A DNA stretch of 64,000 bases from Janthinobacterium rivuli (lineage in GTDB: Bacteria > Pseudomonadota > Gammaproteobacteria > Burkholderiales > Burkholderiaceae_D). The notes below the pieces were generated by a model. The model searched no databases. It was not told where the DNA came from and saw only the letters and a list, made by a program, of their open reading frames with translations. A program made the translations under genes and the position numbers. Position 1 is the stretch's first letter, and each line of letters opens with the position of its first letter. Shown piece by piece: positions 25,966 to 38,349 of this stretch. The stretch is taken from positions 124,001-188,000 of the forward strand of contig NZ_WFLJ01000006.1 of assembly GCF_009208735.1 (NCBI RefSeq), read 5' to 3'.

Positions 25966-26850
25966 ATGGCTACGAAAAAATTAAAGGGACTGGGTCGCGG
26001 ACTCGACGCCCTGTTGGGCGGCGGCGGCGATTTTGCCAGTCCGGACACGAATCAACCGTCGAACTTGCCCGTGTCGCAAATGCAAGCCGGCAAATACCAG
26101 CCGCGCACGCGCATGGACGAGGGCGCCCTGAATGAACTGGCCGCCTCGATCAAGGCGCAGGGACTGATGCAGCCGATCCTGGTGCGCCCGATCGGGCAGG
26201 ACACCTTGAGCGGTCTTATTAAATATGAAATCATCGCCGGCGAACGCCGTTTCCGCGCCTCGCAACTGGCGGGCCTGACGGAAGTGCCGGTGCTGGTGCG
26301 CGACGTCGACGACCTGGCCGCCGCGGCCATGGCGCTGATCGAGAACATCCAGCGCGAAGACCTCAACCCGCTGGAAGAAGCGCAGGGCATCCACCGCCTG
26401 ATCGCCGATTTCAGTTTTACGCATGAGCAAGCGGCCACTGCGCTGGGACGCTCGCGCAGCGCCGTCTCCAACTTGTTGCGCCTGATGAACCTGGCCAGCC
26501 CCGTGCAAACCATGCTGATGGCCGGCGACATCGACATGGGGCATGCGCGCGCGCTGCTGGCCGTCGATGCGGCCAGCCAGATCACCCTGGCCAACCAGGT
26601 CGTGGCCAAGCGCCTGTCGGTGCGTGAAACGGAAAAGCTCGTCACCCGCACGCTCGAGGAAGCGGCCAACCCGGTCGAGCCGCGGCAAAAGGAAAAGTCC
26701 GGCGACATCGCGCGCCTGGAAGAAGAGCTGTCCGATGCGCTGGCCACGCCCGTGGTGTTCAAGATGGGCAACAAGGGCCGTGGCCAGTTGGTGATTGATT
26801 TTGCCGATCTTGACGTGCTCGATGGGTTGTTGACCCGCTTGCGTGGTTAA
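25966..26850 (+). CDS. parB: Chromosome-partitioning protein ParB
   Basis: A 294-residue ParB/Spo0J CTPase clamp that loads at parS and spreads. The N-terminal ParA-activating segment is KGLGRGLDALLG (about 6-17). The CTP-binding region includes GERRFRASQLAG (the GERRxR motif, about 90) and ALIENIQREDLNPLEEA. The parS-reading helix-turn-helix is FTHEQAATALGRSRSAVSNLLRL (about 145-167), and the C-terminus is the dimerisation domain. Four parS-like sites lie 4-10 kb upstream. Confidence 0.97.
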   Translation: MATKKLKGLGRGLDALLGGGGDFASPDTNQPSNLPVSQMQAGKYQPRTRMDEGALNELAASIKAQGLMQPILVRPIGQDTLSGLIKYEIIAGERRFRASQLAGLTEVPVLVRDVDDLAAAAMALIENIQREDLNPLEEAQGIHRLIADFSFTHEQAATALGRSRSAVSNLLRLMNLASPVQTMLMAGDIDMGHARALLAVDAASQITLANQVVAKRLSVRETEKLVTRTLEEAANPVEPRQKEKSGDIARLEEELSDALATPVVFKMGNKGRGQLVIDFADLDVLDGLLTRLRG

Positions 26851-27048
26851 ATAGCAAGCTGCAAAGACAGGGGGCATGCGGCTGTGGACGATCCGGCCAT
26901 GCTTTCCAGATGCACCACGTGATTCCTTGATAACACGGCTGGAAGCGGCCAGACAAGCGACTTTGCCATATAGTGGTGCAAAAGGCGGCGAATAGTCGGT
27001 AAAGCGTCAGTTTCACGCAGCAATTGCCCTGCTGCGGTGCAGCAACGT
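26851..27048. other. Intergenic region between parB and the atp operon
   Basis: About 200 bp with no gene. It contains short inverted repeats (for example GCAGCAATTGCCCTGCTGC near 27018) but no convincing T-run terminator for parB. The atp promoter lies at its right edge. Confidence 0.4.
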
Positions 27049-27078
27049 TTGACTCTATAGAACAAAGCCAACTATAAT
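27049..27078 (+). promoter_or_regulatory. Sigma-70 promoter of the atp operon
   Basis: TTGACT, 18-bp spacer, TATAAT: close to the consensus, 43 bp upstream of the first atp start codon. Confidence 0.75.
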
Positions 27079-27120
27079 CCCGTGTCTTTGCGTGTGTAGA
27101 TTTTTCTGGGAACTTGGCAA

Positions 27121-27489
27121 TTGAGCGATTCACAACAAAGTATTGCCAAGCCAGTCTACAAAGTAGTTGCCTTGCAGCTAGCAATCGTGATCAGCTTTGC
27201 CACAGTCACCCTGTTTTTCGGGGGCAGCGTGAGAGGCTGGTCCGCCGCATGCGGCGGTGCGATCGCCGTCGCCGGCAGTCTGGCGTATGCCTTGCTGGTC
27301 GTTCGCGGTAGTAGCGACGCCAAAAAGGCTTTTCGCGCGCACTTGCGTGCGGAAATGGTGAAAATATTTATTACAGCGGTGCTGTTTATATTGGCACTGG
27401 TGTTGTTTCAGTCGGCCGCCTGGTTATGGCTGATCTTGGGTTTCGCGGTGGCAACCTTAGCATACTGGTTTTCATTGCTCGCTGTTTAA
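27121..27489 (+). CDS. atpI: ATP synthase subunit I
   Basis: A 122-residue membrane protein with four hydrophobic segments, first in the ATP synthase operon. AtpI helps assemble the c-ring and is not part of the finished enzyme. The start is a TTG at 27121 with little Shine-Dalgarno, which fits low expression of an assembly factor. Family members vary strongly, so the call rests mainly on size, topology and position. Confidence 0.85.
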   Translation: MSDSQQSIAKPVYKVVALQLAIVISFATVTLFFGGSVRGWSAACGGAIAVAGSLAYALLVVRGSSDAKKAFRAHLRAEMVKIFITAVLFILALVLFQSAAWLWLILGFAVATLAYWFSLLAV

Positions 27490-27519
27490 TCATTGGTTTT
27501 GGGGCCTGTTGTGCTCTGA

Positions 27520-28350
<831 letters not shown>

Positions 28351-28401
28351 TCAGCAACTTTATATTTTGTTTTTTTTAGTATCTTTCGTTTTTAAATTTA
28401 G

Positions 28402-28689
<288 letters not shown>

Positions 28690-28732
28690 TTCGCTCCAAC
28701 CCTAGGAGAAACTTTTAGTTAGGAGCAAAGGT

Positions 28733-29203
28733 ATGGACATCAATATGTCGCTCATCGGCCAGATGATCACCTTCGCGGTGTTGGTCTGGTTCTCGATGAA
28801 GTTCGTATTTCCAGCGCTGAACACAGCGCTGGATGAGCGTGCCAAACGAATCGCGGATGGATTGGCTGCGGCCGATCAAGGTCAAGCTTCGATGGCTGTC
28901 GCTGAAAAGCGTGCGCAAGAGGCATTGAACAGTGCACGTGAAGAAGCGTCGCAACGCGTTGCGGACGCTGAAAAGCGCGCGCAGCTGGTTGCTGAAGAGA
29001 TCAAGCAAAATGCACAAGCTGAAGCTGCGCGTATCATTGCGCAAGCCCAGTCGGACGCCGAACAGCAACTGTCGAAAGCACGCGAACAATTGCGCGCTCA
29101 GGTGGCTGACCTGGCTGTCAAGGGTGCCGAGCAGATCTTGAAGCGTGAAGTCAACGCTACGGCTCACGCCGAAATGTTGCAGCGTCTTGCTGTCGAGCTG
29201 TAA
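28733..29203 (+). CDS. atpF: F1Fo ATP synthase subunit b
   Basis: A 156-residue peripheral-stalk subunit: one N-terminal membrane helix ([21 protein letters not shown]) and a long charged alpha-helix that dimerises and reaches F1. It is followed after 2 bp by atpH. Confidence 0.96.
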   Translation: MDINMSLIGQMITFAVLVWFSMKFVFPALNTALDERAKRIADGLAAADQGQASMAVAEKRAQEALNSAREEASQRVADAEKRAQLVAEEIKQNAQAEAARIIAQAQSDAEQQLSKAREQLRAQVADLAVKGAEQILKREVNATAHAEMLQRLAVEL

Positions 29204-29205
29204 TC

Positions 29206-29751
29206 ATGGCAGAACTCGCAACCGTCGCCCGTCCCTACGCGGAAGCTTTGTTCCGCGTAGCCCAAGCTGGTAAGGAGTCAAGCAACCTCGCGGCGTGGTC
29301 CGAGCTGGTGTCCGAACTGGCACAGATCGGTAGCCACCCCGAGGTACAGGCGTACGCGCGCAATCCGAAAGTTTCGGAAAGCGACGTCGCCGCCACCATC
29401 CTGTCGTTGTTGAAATCGCCGCTCAATGAGGAAGTGAAAAACTTCGTCACGATGTTGATCGAAAATGGCCGCATCAGCCTGCTGCCGGAAATCGGCGCGC
29501 AATTCCATGCCTTGAAAAATGGCCTGGAAGGTGCGGCTGACGCCGAGATCACGAGCGCTTTCGATCTGAGCGAAGGCCAAACGGCCGAGCTGGTCGCAAC
29601 GCTGGAAAAGAAATTCAGTCGTAAGCTCAACCCTGCCGTCACAGTGGATCCATCGCTGCTCGGCGGCGTGCGCGTGGTTGTTGGCGACCAAGTGCTCGAC
29701 ACCTCGGTGCGCGCCAAGCTGCAGCAACTGCACGCTGCACTGGTGTCGTAA
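29206..29751 (+). CDS. atpH: F1Fo ATP synthase subunit delta
   Basis: A 181-residue stalk subunit joining b to the top of the alpha-beta hexamer. The N-terminal helical domain ([14 protein letters not shown]) and the C-terminal motif [22 protein letters not shown] are typical. It follows atpF with a 2-bp gap, indicating coupled translation. Confidence 0.96.
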   Translation: MAELATVARPYAEALFRVAQAGKESSNLAAWSELVSELAQIGSHPEVQAYARNPKVSESDVAATILSLLKSPLNEEVKNFVTMLIENGRISLLPEIGAQFHALKNGLEGAADAEITSAFDLSEGQTAELVATLEKKFSRKLNPAVTVDPSLLGGVRVVVGDQVLDTSVRAKLQQLHAALVS

Positions 29752-29829
29752 GACACGCGCTTCGGCAGGCCAGCTTAGACAGACCCTTACCCCTCGCGCA
29801 AGCTGAGAGAAACACTTTTAGGAGTTAGT

Positions 29830-31371
29830 ATGCAACTCAACCCATCTGAAATCAGCGAGTTGATCAAGAGCCGGATCCAAGGTCTTGACGGCGGCGCTGA
29901 AGTGCGTAATCAAGGCACGGTTATCTCCGTTGCCGACGGTATCTGCCGCATCCACGGTTTGTCGGACGTGATGCAAGGCGAGATGCTGGAATTCCCAGGC
30001 AACACGTTTGGCCTGGCGATGAATCTGGAACGCGACTCCGTCGGTTCCGTGATTCTGGGTGCCTACGAGCACATTTCCGAAGGCGACACGGTGAAATGCA
30101 CCGGCCGCATTCTGGAAGTGCCAGTCGGTCCTGAGCTGCTCGGCCGCGTTGTCAACGCGCTGGGTCAGCCGATCGACGGCAAAGGCGCCATCGAAACGAA
30201 ACTGACGGCCGCGATTGAAAAAATCGCTCCGGGCGTGATCGCCCGTGAGTCCGTTTCGCAACCAATGCAAACCGGCCTGAAGTCGATCGATGCGATGGTT
30301 CCAGTTGGCCGCGGCCAGCGCGAACTGATCATCGGCGACCGTCAAACCGGTAAGTCGGCTGTGGCGATTGATGCGATCATCAATCAAAAAGGCCAGGGCA
30401 TGAAATGTATCTACGTCGCGATCGGCCAAAAAGCCTCGTCGATCAAGAACATCGTGCGCTCGCTGGAACAGCACGGCGCGATGGAATACACCATCGTTGT
30501 CGCCGCTTCCGCTTCGGAATCGGCCGCCATGCAATACATCTCGCCGTACTCCGGTTGCGCCATGGGCGAATACTTCCGTGACCGCGGTGAAGATGCACTG
30601 ATCGTCTACGATGATCTGTCCAAACAAGCTGTTGCATACCGTCAAATCTCGCTGCTGTTGCGCCGTCCACCAGGTCGCGAAGCGTACCCAGGCGACGTGT
30701 TCTACCTGCACAGCCGCCTGCTGGAGCGCGCAGCACGCGTGAACGCCGACTACGTCGAGAAGTTCACCGACGGCGCCGTCAAAGGCAAGACCGGTTCCCT
30801 GACGGCACTGCCGATCATTGAAACGCAAGCTGGCGACGTGTCCGCATTCGTGCCAACCAACGTGATTTCGATTACCGACGGTCAGATCTTCCTGGAAACC
30901 TCGCTGTTCAACGCCGGTATCCGTCCTGCCATTAACGCCGGTATTTCCGTATCGCGCGTCGGCGGCGCCGCCCAGACCAAGGTCATCAAAAACCTGTCCG
31001 GCGGTATCCGTACCGACTTGGCGCAGTACCGTGAACTGGCCGCGTTTGCGCAGTTCGCTTCGGACCTGGATGAATCGACCCGCAAGCAGCTGGACCGCGG
31101 CGCGCGCGTAACGGAATTGCTCAAGCAAGCCCAGTACTCGCCACTGTCGATCTCGCTGATGGCCGTATCGCTGTTCTCGGTGAACAAAGGCTTCATGGAC
31201 GACGTGCCAGTCAAGCAAGTGCTGTCGTTCGAAGCTGGTGTCCACGCTTACATGAAGACCAAGCAAGCTGCTCTGCTGGCCAAGATCGAAGAAACCAAGC
31301 AACTCGACAAAGACAGCGAAGCAACTCTGTCGGCGGCCATTGCTGATTTCAAGAAATCCGGCGCATATTAA
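29830..31371 (+). CDS. atpA: F1Fo ATP synthase subunit alpha
   Basis: A 513-residue non-catalytic F1 subunit of standard length. The P-loop is [13 protein letters not shown] (about 170-182), and the segment [23 protein letters not shown] that supplies the arginine finger helix is intact. AGGAG lies before the ATG. Codon use appears more biased (for example many CCA, CGT, GGT) than in neighbours, as expected for a highly expressed gene. Confidence 0.98.
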   Translation: MQLNPSEISELIKSRIQGLDGGAEVRNQGTVISVADGICRIHGLSDVMQGEMLEFPGNTFGLAMNLERDSVGSVILGAYEHISEGDTVKCTGRILEVPVGPELLGRVVNALGQPIDGKGAIETKLTAAIEKIAPGVIARESVSQPMQTGLKSIDAMVPVGRGQRELIIGDRQTGKSAVAIDAIINQKGQGMKCIYVAIGQKASSIKNIVRSLEQHGAMEYTIVVAASASESAAMQYISPYSGCAMGEYFRDRGEDALIVYDDLSKQAVAYRQISLLLRRPPGREAYPGDVFYLHSRLLERAARVNADYVEKFTDGAVKGKTGSLTALPIIETQAGDVSAFVPTNVISITDGQIFLETSLFNAGIRPAINAGISVSRVGGAAQTKVIKNLSGGIRTDLAQYRELAAFAQFASDLDESTRKQLDRGARVTELLKQAQYSPLSISLMAVSLFSVNKGFMDDVPVKQVLSFEAGVHAYMKTKQAALLAKIEETKQLDKDSEATLSAAIADFKKSGAY

Positions 31372-31433
31372 GCGGCCAGGCGGCGCCCGCCTCGAGTGAG
31401 GCGCCGCCCTACGCGCAGAAGGAGTAAGGACTC

Positions 31434-33739
<2,306 letters not shown>

Positions 33740-33754
33740 GTTAAGTCTGGGCCT

Positions 33755-33780
33755 AACCCCGCCCCTTACAAGGCGGGGTT
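33755..33780 (+). other. Intercistronic hairpin between atpD and atpC
   Basis: Perfect 9-bp stem AACCCCGCC / GGCGGGGTT with an 8-nt loop, but only CTTC follows, so full termination is unlikely. It may lower atpC output or protect the upstream mRNA. Confidence 0.6.
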
Positions 33781-33801
33781 CTTCAACCCGATAGGACACA
33801 C

Positions 33802-34221
33802 ATGGCACACACAATTCACGTTGACGTGGTTTCCGCTGAAGAACTGATTTTTTCAGGCGAAGCAGAATTCGTCGCGTTGCCGGGTGAACAGGGCGAGCTG
33901 GGTATCTACCCACGCCACACGCCTTTGATTACCCGCATCCGTCCGGGCGCGGTCCGCATCAAGGTAGTCGGCCAGGCTGAAGAAGAGTTCGTCTTCGTCG
34001 CCGGCGGCCTGCTGGAAGTGCAACCGGATACCGTGACCGTTCTGGCCGATACTGCGATCCGCGGTCACGACCTGGACGAAGCGAAAGCGCTGGAAGCGAA
34101 GAAGTTGGCGGAAGAAAATATCCACAACAAGGATTCGGGCATCGACTACGCGCAAGCGCAAGCCGAGCTGGCCAGCGCGATTGCGCAGCTGGCAGCGATC
34201 CAGAAGCTGCGCAAGCATTAA
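33802..34221 (+). CDS. atpC: F1Fo ATP synthase subunit epsilon
   Basis: A 139-residue rotor subunit that can inhibit hydrolysis. The N-terminal beta-sandwich ([42 protein letters not shown]) and the C-terminal two-helix domain are present. Last gene of the operon, followed by a strong terminator. Confidence 0.97.
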   Translation: MAHTIHVDVVSAEELIFSGEAEFVALPGEQGELGIYPRHTPLITRIRPGAVRIKVVGQAEEEFVFVAGGLLEVQPDTVTVLADTAIRGHDLDEAKALEAKKLAEENIHNKDSGIDYAQAQAELASAIAQLAAIQKLRKH

Positions 34222-34242
34222 TTTGCGCGCATGCGGTACGAC

Positions 34243-34272
34243 AAAAGGCAGCCTCCGGGCTGCCTTTTTTTT
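34243..34272. terminator. Terminator of the atp operon
   Basis: Stem GGCAGCC / GGCTGCC extended by A4/T4, loop TCCG, then T8 on the plus strand. On the minus strand a shorter T-run follows, so it may also serve the convergent rsgA. Confidence 0.9.
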
Positions 34273-34296
34273 CAGCAAAACTCACTTCAGCAAAAA

Positions 34297-35361
34297 TTAG
34301 CGGCGCTTGTCCTTTCCCCTTTCCCGTCCCGCCTTCAAGATCGTCTTCCACTTGGCGCGCGCGCTAATGCGCTCGAGCGGCGTCTCCTCGCTACGTCGCG
34401 CGTCGCGCAGCAGCTTGTGATAATTGCGCAGGCGGTCCCCATCGACGGCGCCGCGGACCCGGCAACCGGGCTCGCTCGCATGCTGGCAATCGCGGAACTG
34501 GCACATCGCCGCCAGCGCCGCGATGTCGTCAAACGTGGCGGCCAGCGTTTCCGCATCGGCATCGGCGCGCCAGCTGCGCAGGCCCGGCGTGTCGATGATG
34601 CAGGCGCCGCCCGCGCACAGGTGCAGCGAGCGGGCCGTCGTCGTGTGCCGGCCGCGCGCGTCGCCATGGCGCACGCCGCTGGTCGCCTGCTGCGTGGCGC
34701 ACAGGGTATTGGTCAGGCTGGACTTGCCGGCGCCCGATGAACCGAGCAGCACCAGGGTCTGGCCTGCGCCCAGCCAGGGTTCCAGGATGGCCACGTCATA
34801 CGCATGGCGCGTATCGATGGCAAACAGCGGCACGTGGGGCGGCAGGCGCTGTTTGAGCTGCGCCAGCTTGCCGGCCACGTCGTCGGCCACGTCGGCCTTG
34901 CTCAGCACCACCACGGGGCTGACCTGGGCCGCCAGCACGATGGCCAGATAGCGTTCCAGCCGGCGCGGGTTGAAGTCCCCGTCCAGTCCCATCACCAGCA
35001 GGGCCGTGTCGACATTGCTGGCAAGTACTTGCCGCCGGCCGTCATTGCCGCGCCGGGCGATCTGCGTGATTGGGGATAAGTGCGCCGTTATCCACAGCGT
35101 GCCGTGCGCATCGGGTTCGACGGCGACCCAGTCGCCGACGGCAAGGACGCTGTCCTGCGCCAGCAGCGCGTGCAGCAGGCGCGGCAGGATCTGTGCCGGG
35201 TGTTCCTGGCTGCCGTCGTGCACGACGATGCTGTCGCGGTGTACGGCGCTGACGCGCAGCAGCTGCGCGGCGGGGGAGGAGATGTCGAGTTGGGTGGCTG
35301 CGCCGGCGATGGCCTGCTGTAGCCCGATAAGGCGCAGTTGCGCGAAATCGAATGTGATCAT
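34297..35361 (-). CDS. rsgA: Ribosome small-subunit-dependent GTPase RsgA
   Basis: A 354-residue circularly permuted GTPase that acts in late 30S assembly. An N-terminal OB fold precedes the GTPase, in which the G4 motif (VVLSKADV, about 155) comes before the P-loop GSSGAGKSSLTN (about 207-218) and the DTPG box. A C-terminal zinc knuckle is seen as CQFRDCQHASEPGC. It begins with ATG 35361 after a long structured leader with its own tiny ORF, unusual for this housekeeping gene. Confidence 0.96.
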   Translation of the reverse strand: MITFDFAQLRLIGLQQAIAGAATQLDISSPAAQLLRVSAVHRDSIVVHDGSQEHPAQILPRLLHALLAQDSVLAVGDWVAVEPDAHGTLWITAHLSPITQIARRGNDGRRQVLASNVDTALLVMGLDGDFNPRRLERYLAIVLAAQVSPVVVLSKADVADDVAGKLAQLKQRLPPHVPLFAIDTRHAYDVAILEPWLGAGQTLVLLGSSGAGKSSLTNTLCATQQATSGVRHGDARGRHTTTARSLHLCAGGACIIDTPGLRSWRADADAETLAATFDDIAALAAMCQFRDCQHASEPGCRVRGAVDGDRLRNYHKLLRDARRSEETPLERISARAKWKTILKAGRERGKDKRR

Positions 35362-35523
35362 GGTAGCGTGATTCCATATTCTGTCGTCCGCGTACGGACG
35401 TGAAGCCTGCGCGTGCAGGCACCGCCAGTCACGAGGACTGGCACGAAAGAAGGGGAACGTCGGCTACGCGATCACGCGTATGGGGAGTTGCGAGCTAAAA
35501 GGCTCAGCAGGGGAAAACAGTGA
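35362..35523 (-). ncRNA. Structured leader upstream of rsgA (candidate cis-regulatory RNA)
   Basis: Reading toward rsgA, five hairpins follow one another: GAGC arms at 35505-35492; TACGCG/CGCGTA at 35480-35465; a 7-bp perfect GCCAGTC/GACTGGC at 35442-35424; a 6-bp perfect GCCTGC/GCAGGC at 35420-35405; and a 6-bp perfect CGTCCG/CGGACG with a UACG loop at 35400-35385. Only 24 nt separate the last stem from the rsgA start. No known riboswitch class was recognised. All stems are exact in the sequence; the role is inferred. Confidence 0.5.
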
Positions 35524-35562
35524 TCAGGCAGCCGACAGCACGGCAGTATCCGAATGGCGCAT
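35524..35562 (-). CDS. Possible 12-residue leader peptide upstream of rsgA
   Basis: ATG at 35562 is preceded by CAGGAG at a spacing of 8 nt and opens a 12-codon frame (MRHSDTAVLSAA) ending in TGA. The good ribosome-binding site and its place just before a chain of hairpins suggest a leader peptide whose translation could influence the structures. The composition gives no clear attenuation logic, such as a run of one amino acid. It could also be chance. Confidence 0.35.
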   Translation of the reverse strand: MRHSDTAVLSAA

Positions 35563-35637
35563 GTTGTCTACTCCTGTTGTGTGATGGAAAACGCCAGTGT
35601 GCCAGCGGCGCGCGCCGCCGTCAATCGACGGTGTGGC

Positions 35638-35727
35638 TTAGCTGCACATGCCGTAGGTCGGATTAGTCCGCAGGGCGTAATCCGACACATTGTTGGCGCG
35701 ATTGTTGAATTAGCTGCACATGCCGTA
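35638..35727. repeat. REP-like palindrome flanked by 18-bp direct repeats
   Basis: TTAGCTGCACATGCCGTA occurs at 35638-35655 and again at 35710-35727. Between them lies a 54-bp segment with the inverted repeat GTCGGATTA (35657) / TAATCCGAC (35678), of the common GTCGGATTA-type REP family. The right copy of the direct repeat encodes the last five residues and stop of the lipoprotein gene. Confidence 0.75.
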
Positions 35728-36264
35728 AGCGCTGCGCTCGGGGAAATAGCGGTAGGTAAACGTGCGCACCGGATAGCGCTTGCCGGCGACGAGCATGTCG
35801 GGCATCGACAGGTCGAAGCGCTGCGGCAGCTGGCGCGGCAGTTGCAGGCGCAGGCGCCACTGGGTTTCGGCGCTAGAGCCGACGGCGGCAAACATGATGG
35901 GCAGTTTTTCGATGACGTCGACGATCTCCGCCTTCTGGTTCATGCCGCGCTGGTAGATGGTCAGCACCTTGGCTTCGGCGAACGGCTGCTGTTTCGGTTC
36001 TTCCAGCAGGAAGGACAGGCGCGTAAAACTGGCTTGCGTACCGACCGGCAAGGTGAAAATCAGCGCCAGCTCGGTGCCGCCGTCCTTCAGGGTGACGGGC
36101 GGCGTGGCATACACGCTGATACCGCGCGGCAGCGCGAAGCGCGACCCCTCCGTCCACGTCTTGCACTCGGGCGTGGTGGCCTGGTACAGGCTGGGCGCCG
36201 TGTAGTCGTCGCAGGCGGAAACCAGCAGCAGCAGGGGCAGGGCAAGGAGGGCGGAACGGCGCAT
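35710..36264 (-). CDS. Lipoprotein of unknown function
   Basis: A 184-residue protein with a lipoprotein signal (MRRSALLALPLLLLVSACDD; lipid Cys about 18). I use ATG 36264; a GTG three codons upstream is the alternative. I do not recognise the mature domain, which looks beta-rich (GTELALIFTLPVG, QWRLRLQLPRQL) and ends in YGMCS. It is the last gene of the minus-strand polyamine/SPFH cluster, 64 bp after speD, so a role at the cell envelope within that system is inferred. Its 3' end is partly duplicated downstream beside a REP-like element. Confidence 0.7.
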   Translation of the reverse strand: MRRSALLALPLLLLVSACDDYTAPSLYQATTPECKTWTEGSRFALPRGISVYATPPVTLKDGGTELALIFTLPVGTQASFTRLSFLLEEPKQQPFAEAKVLTIYQRGMNQKAEIVDVIEKLPIMFAAVGSSAETQWRLRLQLPRQLPQRFDLSMPDMLVAGKRYPVRTFTYRYFPERSAYGMCS

Positions 36265-36327
36265 GGGAGTCACGGTTGGAGGATCAGCCGACAGTGTAAG
36301 CGATCGCCACGCGATCCACCAGCGAGC

Positions 36328-36693
36328 TTACGCCGGCGGCGCGCGCCGCACGGATTGCAGCTGGCAGTGCGCCGCCTGTAGCGCATCCTTGATGAGGTCG
36401 AGCGCCAGCTGCGGCCGGGCCGCGCCGCACATGAAGATGTCGACGGCGGCAAAGCCGACCTCGGGCCAGGTATGCAGCGAGATGTGCGACTCGGCCAGCA
36501 GCAGCACGCCCGTGACGCCCTGACCCGGGCCAAAGCTGTGGAAATGGCCGTGCAGCACCTGCGCGCCGGCCGCGACGGCCGCGTCGCGCAGCAGGCGCTC
36601 AAGCGCGGCGCAGTCGCGCAGGCGTTCCGGCGCGATGCCCGACAGGTCGGCCAGCAGATGGGTGCCCAGGGGCAGATGCGCGGTGGTCGCCAT
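36328..36693 (-). CDS. speD: S-adenosylmethionine decarboxylase proenzyme
   Basis: A 121-residue class 1B (SpeH-type) SAM decarboxylase that makes decarboxylated SAM, the aminopropyl donor. Self-cleavage should occur at Glu-Ser in LLAESHISLHTWPE, giving the pyruvoyl group. The proton-donating His of SLHTWPE and the Cys of FMCG are present, so it should be active. It lies in an operon with SPFH, DUF4178 and DUF350 genes and opposite an aminopropyltransferase-like gene, not next to ordinary speE or speA. That points to a dedicated use of the donor. Confidence 0.92.
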   Translation of the reverse strand: MATTAHLPLGTHLLADLSGIAPERLRDCAALERLLRDAAVAAGAQVLHGHFHSFGPGQGVTGVLLLAESHISLHTWPEVGFAAVDIFMCGAARPQLALDLIKDALQAAHCQLQSVRRAPPA

Positions 36694-36695
36694 GC

Positions 36696-36869
36696 CTATT
36701 TGTGGCTGCCGCCGCTGGAGCCGCCGCCATAGCTGCCGCCGCCGCTGCCCGTGCGCGAACTCCAGCTGCTGCCGCCGCTGCCGCTGCCGGCCACCTTGAA
36801 CATGCGCACCCAGTTGGCGGCCGTGACGGAGAACGTCACCATCAGGGCATAGATCACGTATTTACTCAT
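36696..36869 (-). CDS. Tiny membrane protein with Gly/Ser-rich tail
   Basis: A 57-residue protein starting at ATG 36869, whose ATGA overlaps the stop of the DUF4178 gene. One membrane helix (KYVIYALMVTFSVTAANWV) is followed by a low-complexity tail of Gly, Ser, Tyr and Thr ending GGSHK. It is tightly packed: only 2 bp separate it from speD. No family was recognised. The coupling on both sides argues that it is a real component. Confidence 0.7.
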   Translation of the reverse strand: MSKYVIYALMVTFSVTAANWVRMFKVAGSGSGGSSWSSRTGSGGGSYGGGSSGGSHK

Positions 36870-38329
36870 GGGGGATTCTTTGCATTCTTGTCGAGGAAAA
36901 CGGCCGGCAGGAACAGCGCCAGGCAGCCCAGCAGACTCCACATCAGGGTGCTGGAGAACGAGACGAACATGGGGATCGCATTCAAGACCAGCACGATGAC
37001 GATGAAGACCTTGGCGATGCCTTGGTGACTGAGCTCGATATTGTGTACCTTGGCGCCGCCATGGAAGGCGGCGCCGAACCAGGCGGCCATCTGGTCATAG
37101 GCGACGGGCACGGAGCGCGACCACGTCATTTCCTCGCCGGTGAGCTCCGCCGCCAGTTTGGTCTGTCCCTGTTCGAATTCAAACACGCGCGTGCTGTCGC
37201 CGACGGCCACCTTCCAGTTGAAGGCGCCCGCCGCGTACACCACCTGCGAGCCATAGTCATACAGCTTGCGATACGTGGCGCCATCGAGCGTGCAGGTATC
37301 GGCGTCCAGCGACTGCCAGTTGGGCCAGTTCGGCAGCACGTTCGAGCGCGACCAGCCGTCGTCCGTCTCCACCAGCCAGAAGAAGCCGGCGCGCGCGTTG
37401 TACAGCAGGTATTCGTTCCACTCGCTGCCTTCATCGTCGGCGCGGCGCATCATGCCGATCACCGTGAAATCGACATTGCTGATCTTCGCGCTGGCGCCCA
37501 GCTCCAGCGTGATGTCGGCGTCGTCGTGCACCTGTTTGCCGATGGCCAGCACCTGCGCTTCCGGGCCGCTGGCGTCGAGTTGCGCGTGGCAGGCGGGACA
37601 CACCAGCTGCGCTGCCGCGCCGGGCACATACTGAATGCCGCTGCCGCAGGACGGGCAGTCGAGCGCATCGAGCTTGCCACGGTACTTGCCGGCGCTTTTG
37701 GCGATGGCATCGTCATCGCGCAGCAGCTGGCACTGCAAGCCGTCCAGGGTGACGGCCACGCCCTGGTAGACGACGGGTTGCGGGCCGTCCGTGTAGTCGA
37801 GCGTGACAAAGCTGGCGTAGTTGCGCAAGTCCGCCACCTGGATGCGCCAGCCGGCACCCACCTTGAAGGGTAGTTCTCCCTGGCCGGCGATGCATTCGGC
37901 GTTGCGGATCTCGGCCGCCGTGTACGGCTCGCCGCAGATCGTATAGCGCTTGCCCGGCGCCAGCTCGCCAAAGACGGGCAGGGCGTCCTGCGTCTTGCGC
38001 TCGCGCGTCAGCGTGTACAGGCCGGACGAGTCGCCCAGCCACGCCGTGCTGGCATCGTCGAACAGCAGATACCACTCGTTCCACGTGCCGGCGCTGTAGC
38101 GCTGCTGGATGCGGCCGACGACGGTGAAGTGCACGCTGTCGTGCACGCCGGCCGTGCCGATCTGGATCGGCGAGTAGTCTTCCAGGACGGCCGACATCTT
38201 GCCCACGTCCCTGACGGAATCGGCGTCCTTGAGGATGGTGCTGTGGCAGTACTCGCACACGGCGAGCACGGAAGCGTGCGAGCGGAAGCGGACTTCCGCG
38301 CCGCAGCTGGGACAGGAAACAGTTTGCAT
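36866..38329 (-). CDS. DUF4178-domain protein with zinc ribbons and C-terminal membrane helices
   Basis: A 487-residue protein. It opens with a zinc ribbon (CPSCGAEVRFRSHASVLAVCEYC, split by its loop) and has a second (CPSCGSGIQY...CPACH, about 230-255). Each is followed by a DUF4178 beta-domain (HFTVVGRIQQRY...WNEWYLLFD at about 66-90; DFTVIGMMRRA...EWNEYLLYN at about 290-315). Two membrane helices close the protein (about 435-480). The repeat structure suggests internal duplication. DUF4178 has no proven function but often occurs beside SpeD, SPFH and DUF350 genes. It is operonic on both sides. Confidence 0.85.
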   Translation of the reverse strand: MQTVSCPSCGAEVRFRSHASVLAVCEYCHSTILKDADSVRDVGKMSAVLEDYSPIQIGTAGVHDSVHFTVVGRIQQRYSAGTWNEWYLLFDDASTAWLGDSSGLYTLTRERKTQDALPVFGELAPGKRYTICGEPYTAAEIRNAECIAGQGELPFKVGAGWRIQVADLRNYASFVTLDYTDGPQPVVYQGVAVTLDGLQCQLLRDDDAIAKSAGKYRGKLDALDCPSCGSGIQYVPGAAAQLVCPACHAQLDASGPEAQVLAIGKQVHDDADITLELGASAKISNVDFTVIGMMRRADDEGSEWNEYLLYNARAGFFWLVETDDGWSRSNVLPNWPNWQSLDADTCTLDGATYRKLYDYGSQVVYAAGAFNWKVAVGDSTRVFEFEQGQTKLAAELTGEEMTWSRSVPVAYDQMAAWFGAAFHGGAKVHNIELSHQGIAKVFIVIVLVLNAIPMFVSFSSTLMWSLLGCLALFLPAVFLDKNAKNPP

Positions 38330-38349
38330 GCAGTCGTATTTCGCTCTAA

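Noticed and set aside
36696..36941. 81-codon form of the tiny Gly/Ser-rich protein
   Set aside because: The upstream 24 codons overlap the DUF4178 gene and look like shadow sequence. ATG 36869 gives a clean membrane helix at the N-terminus.
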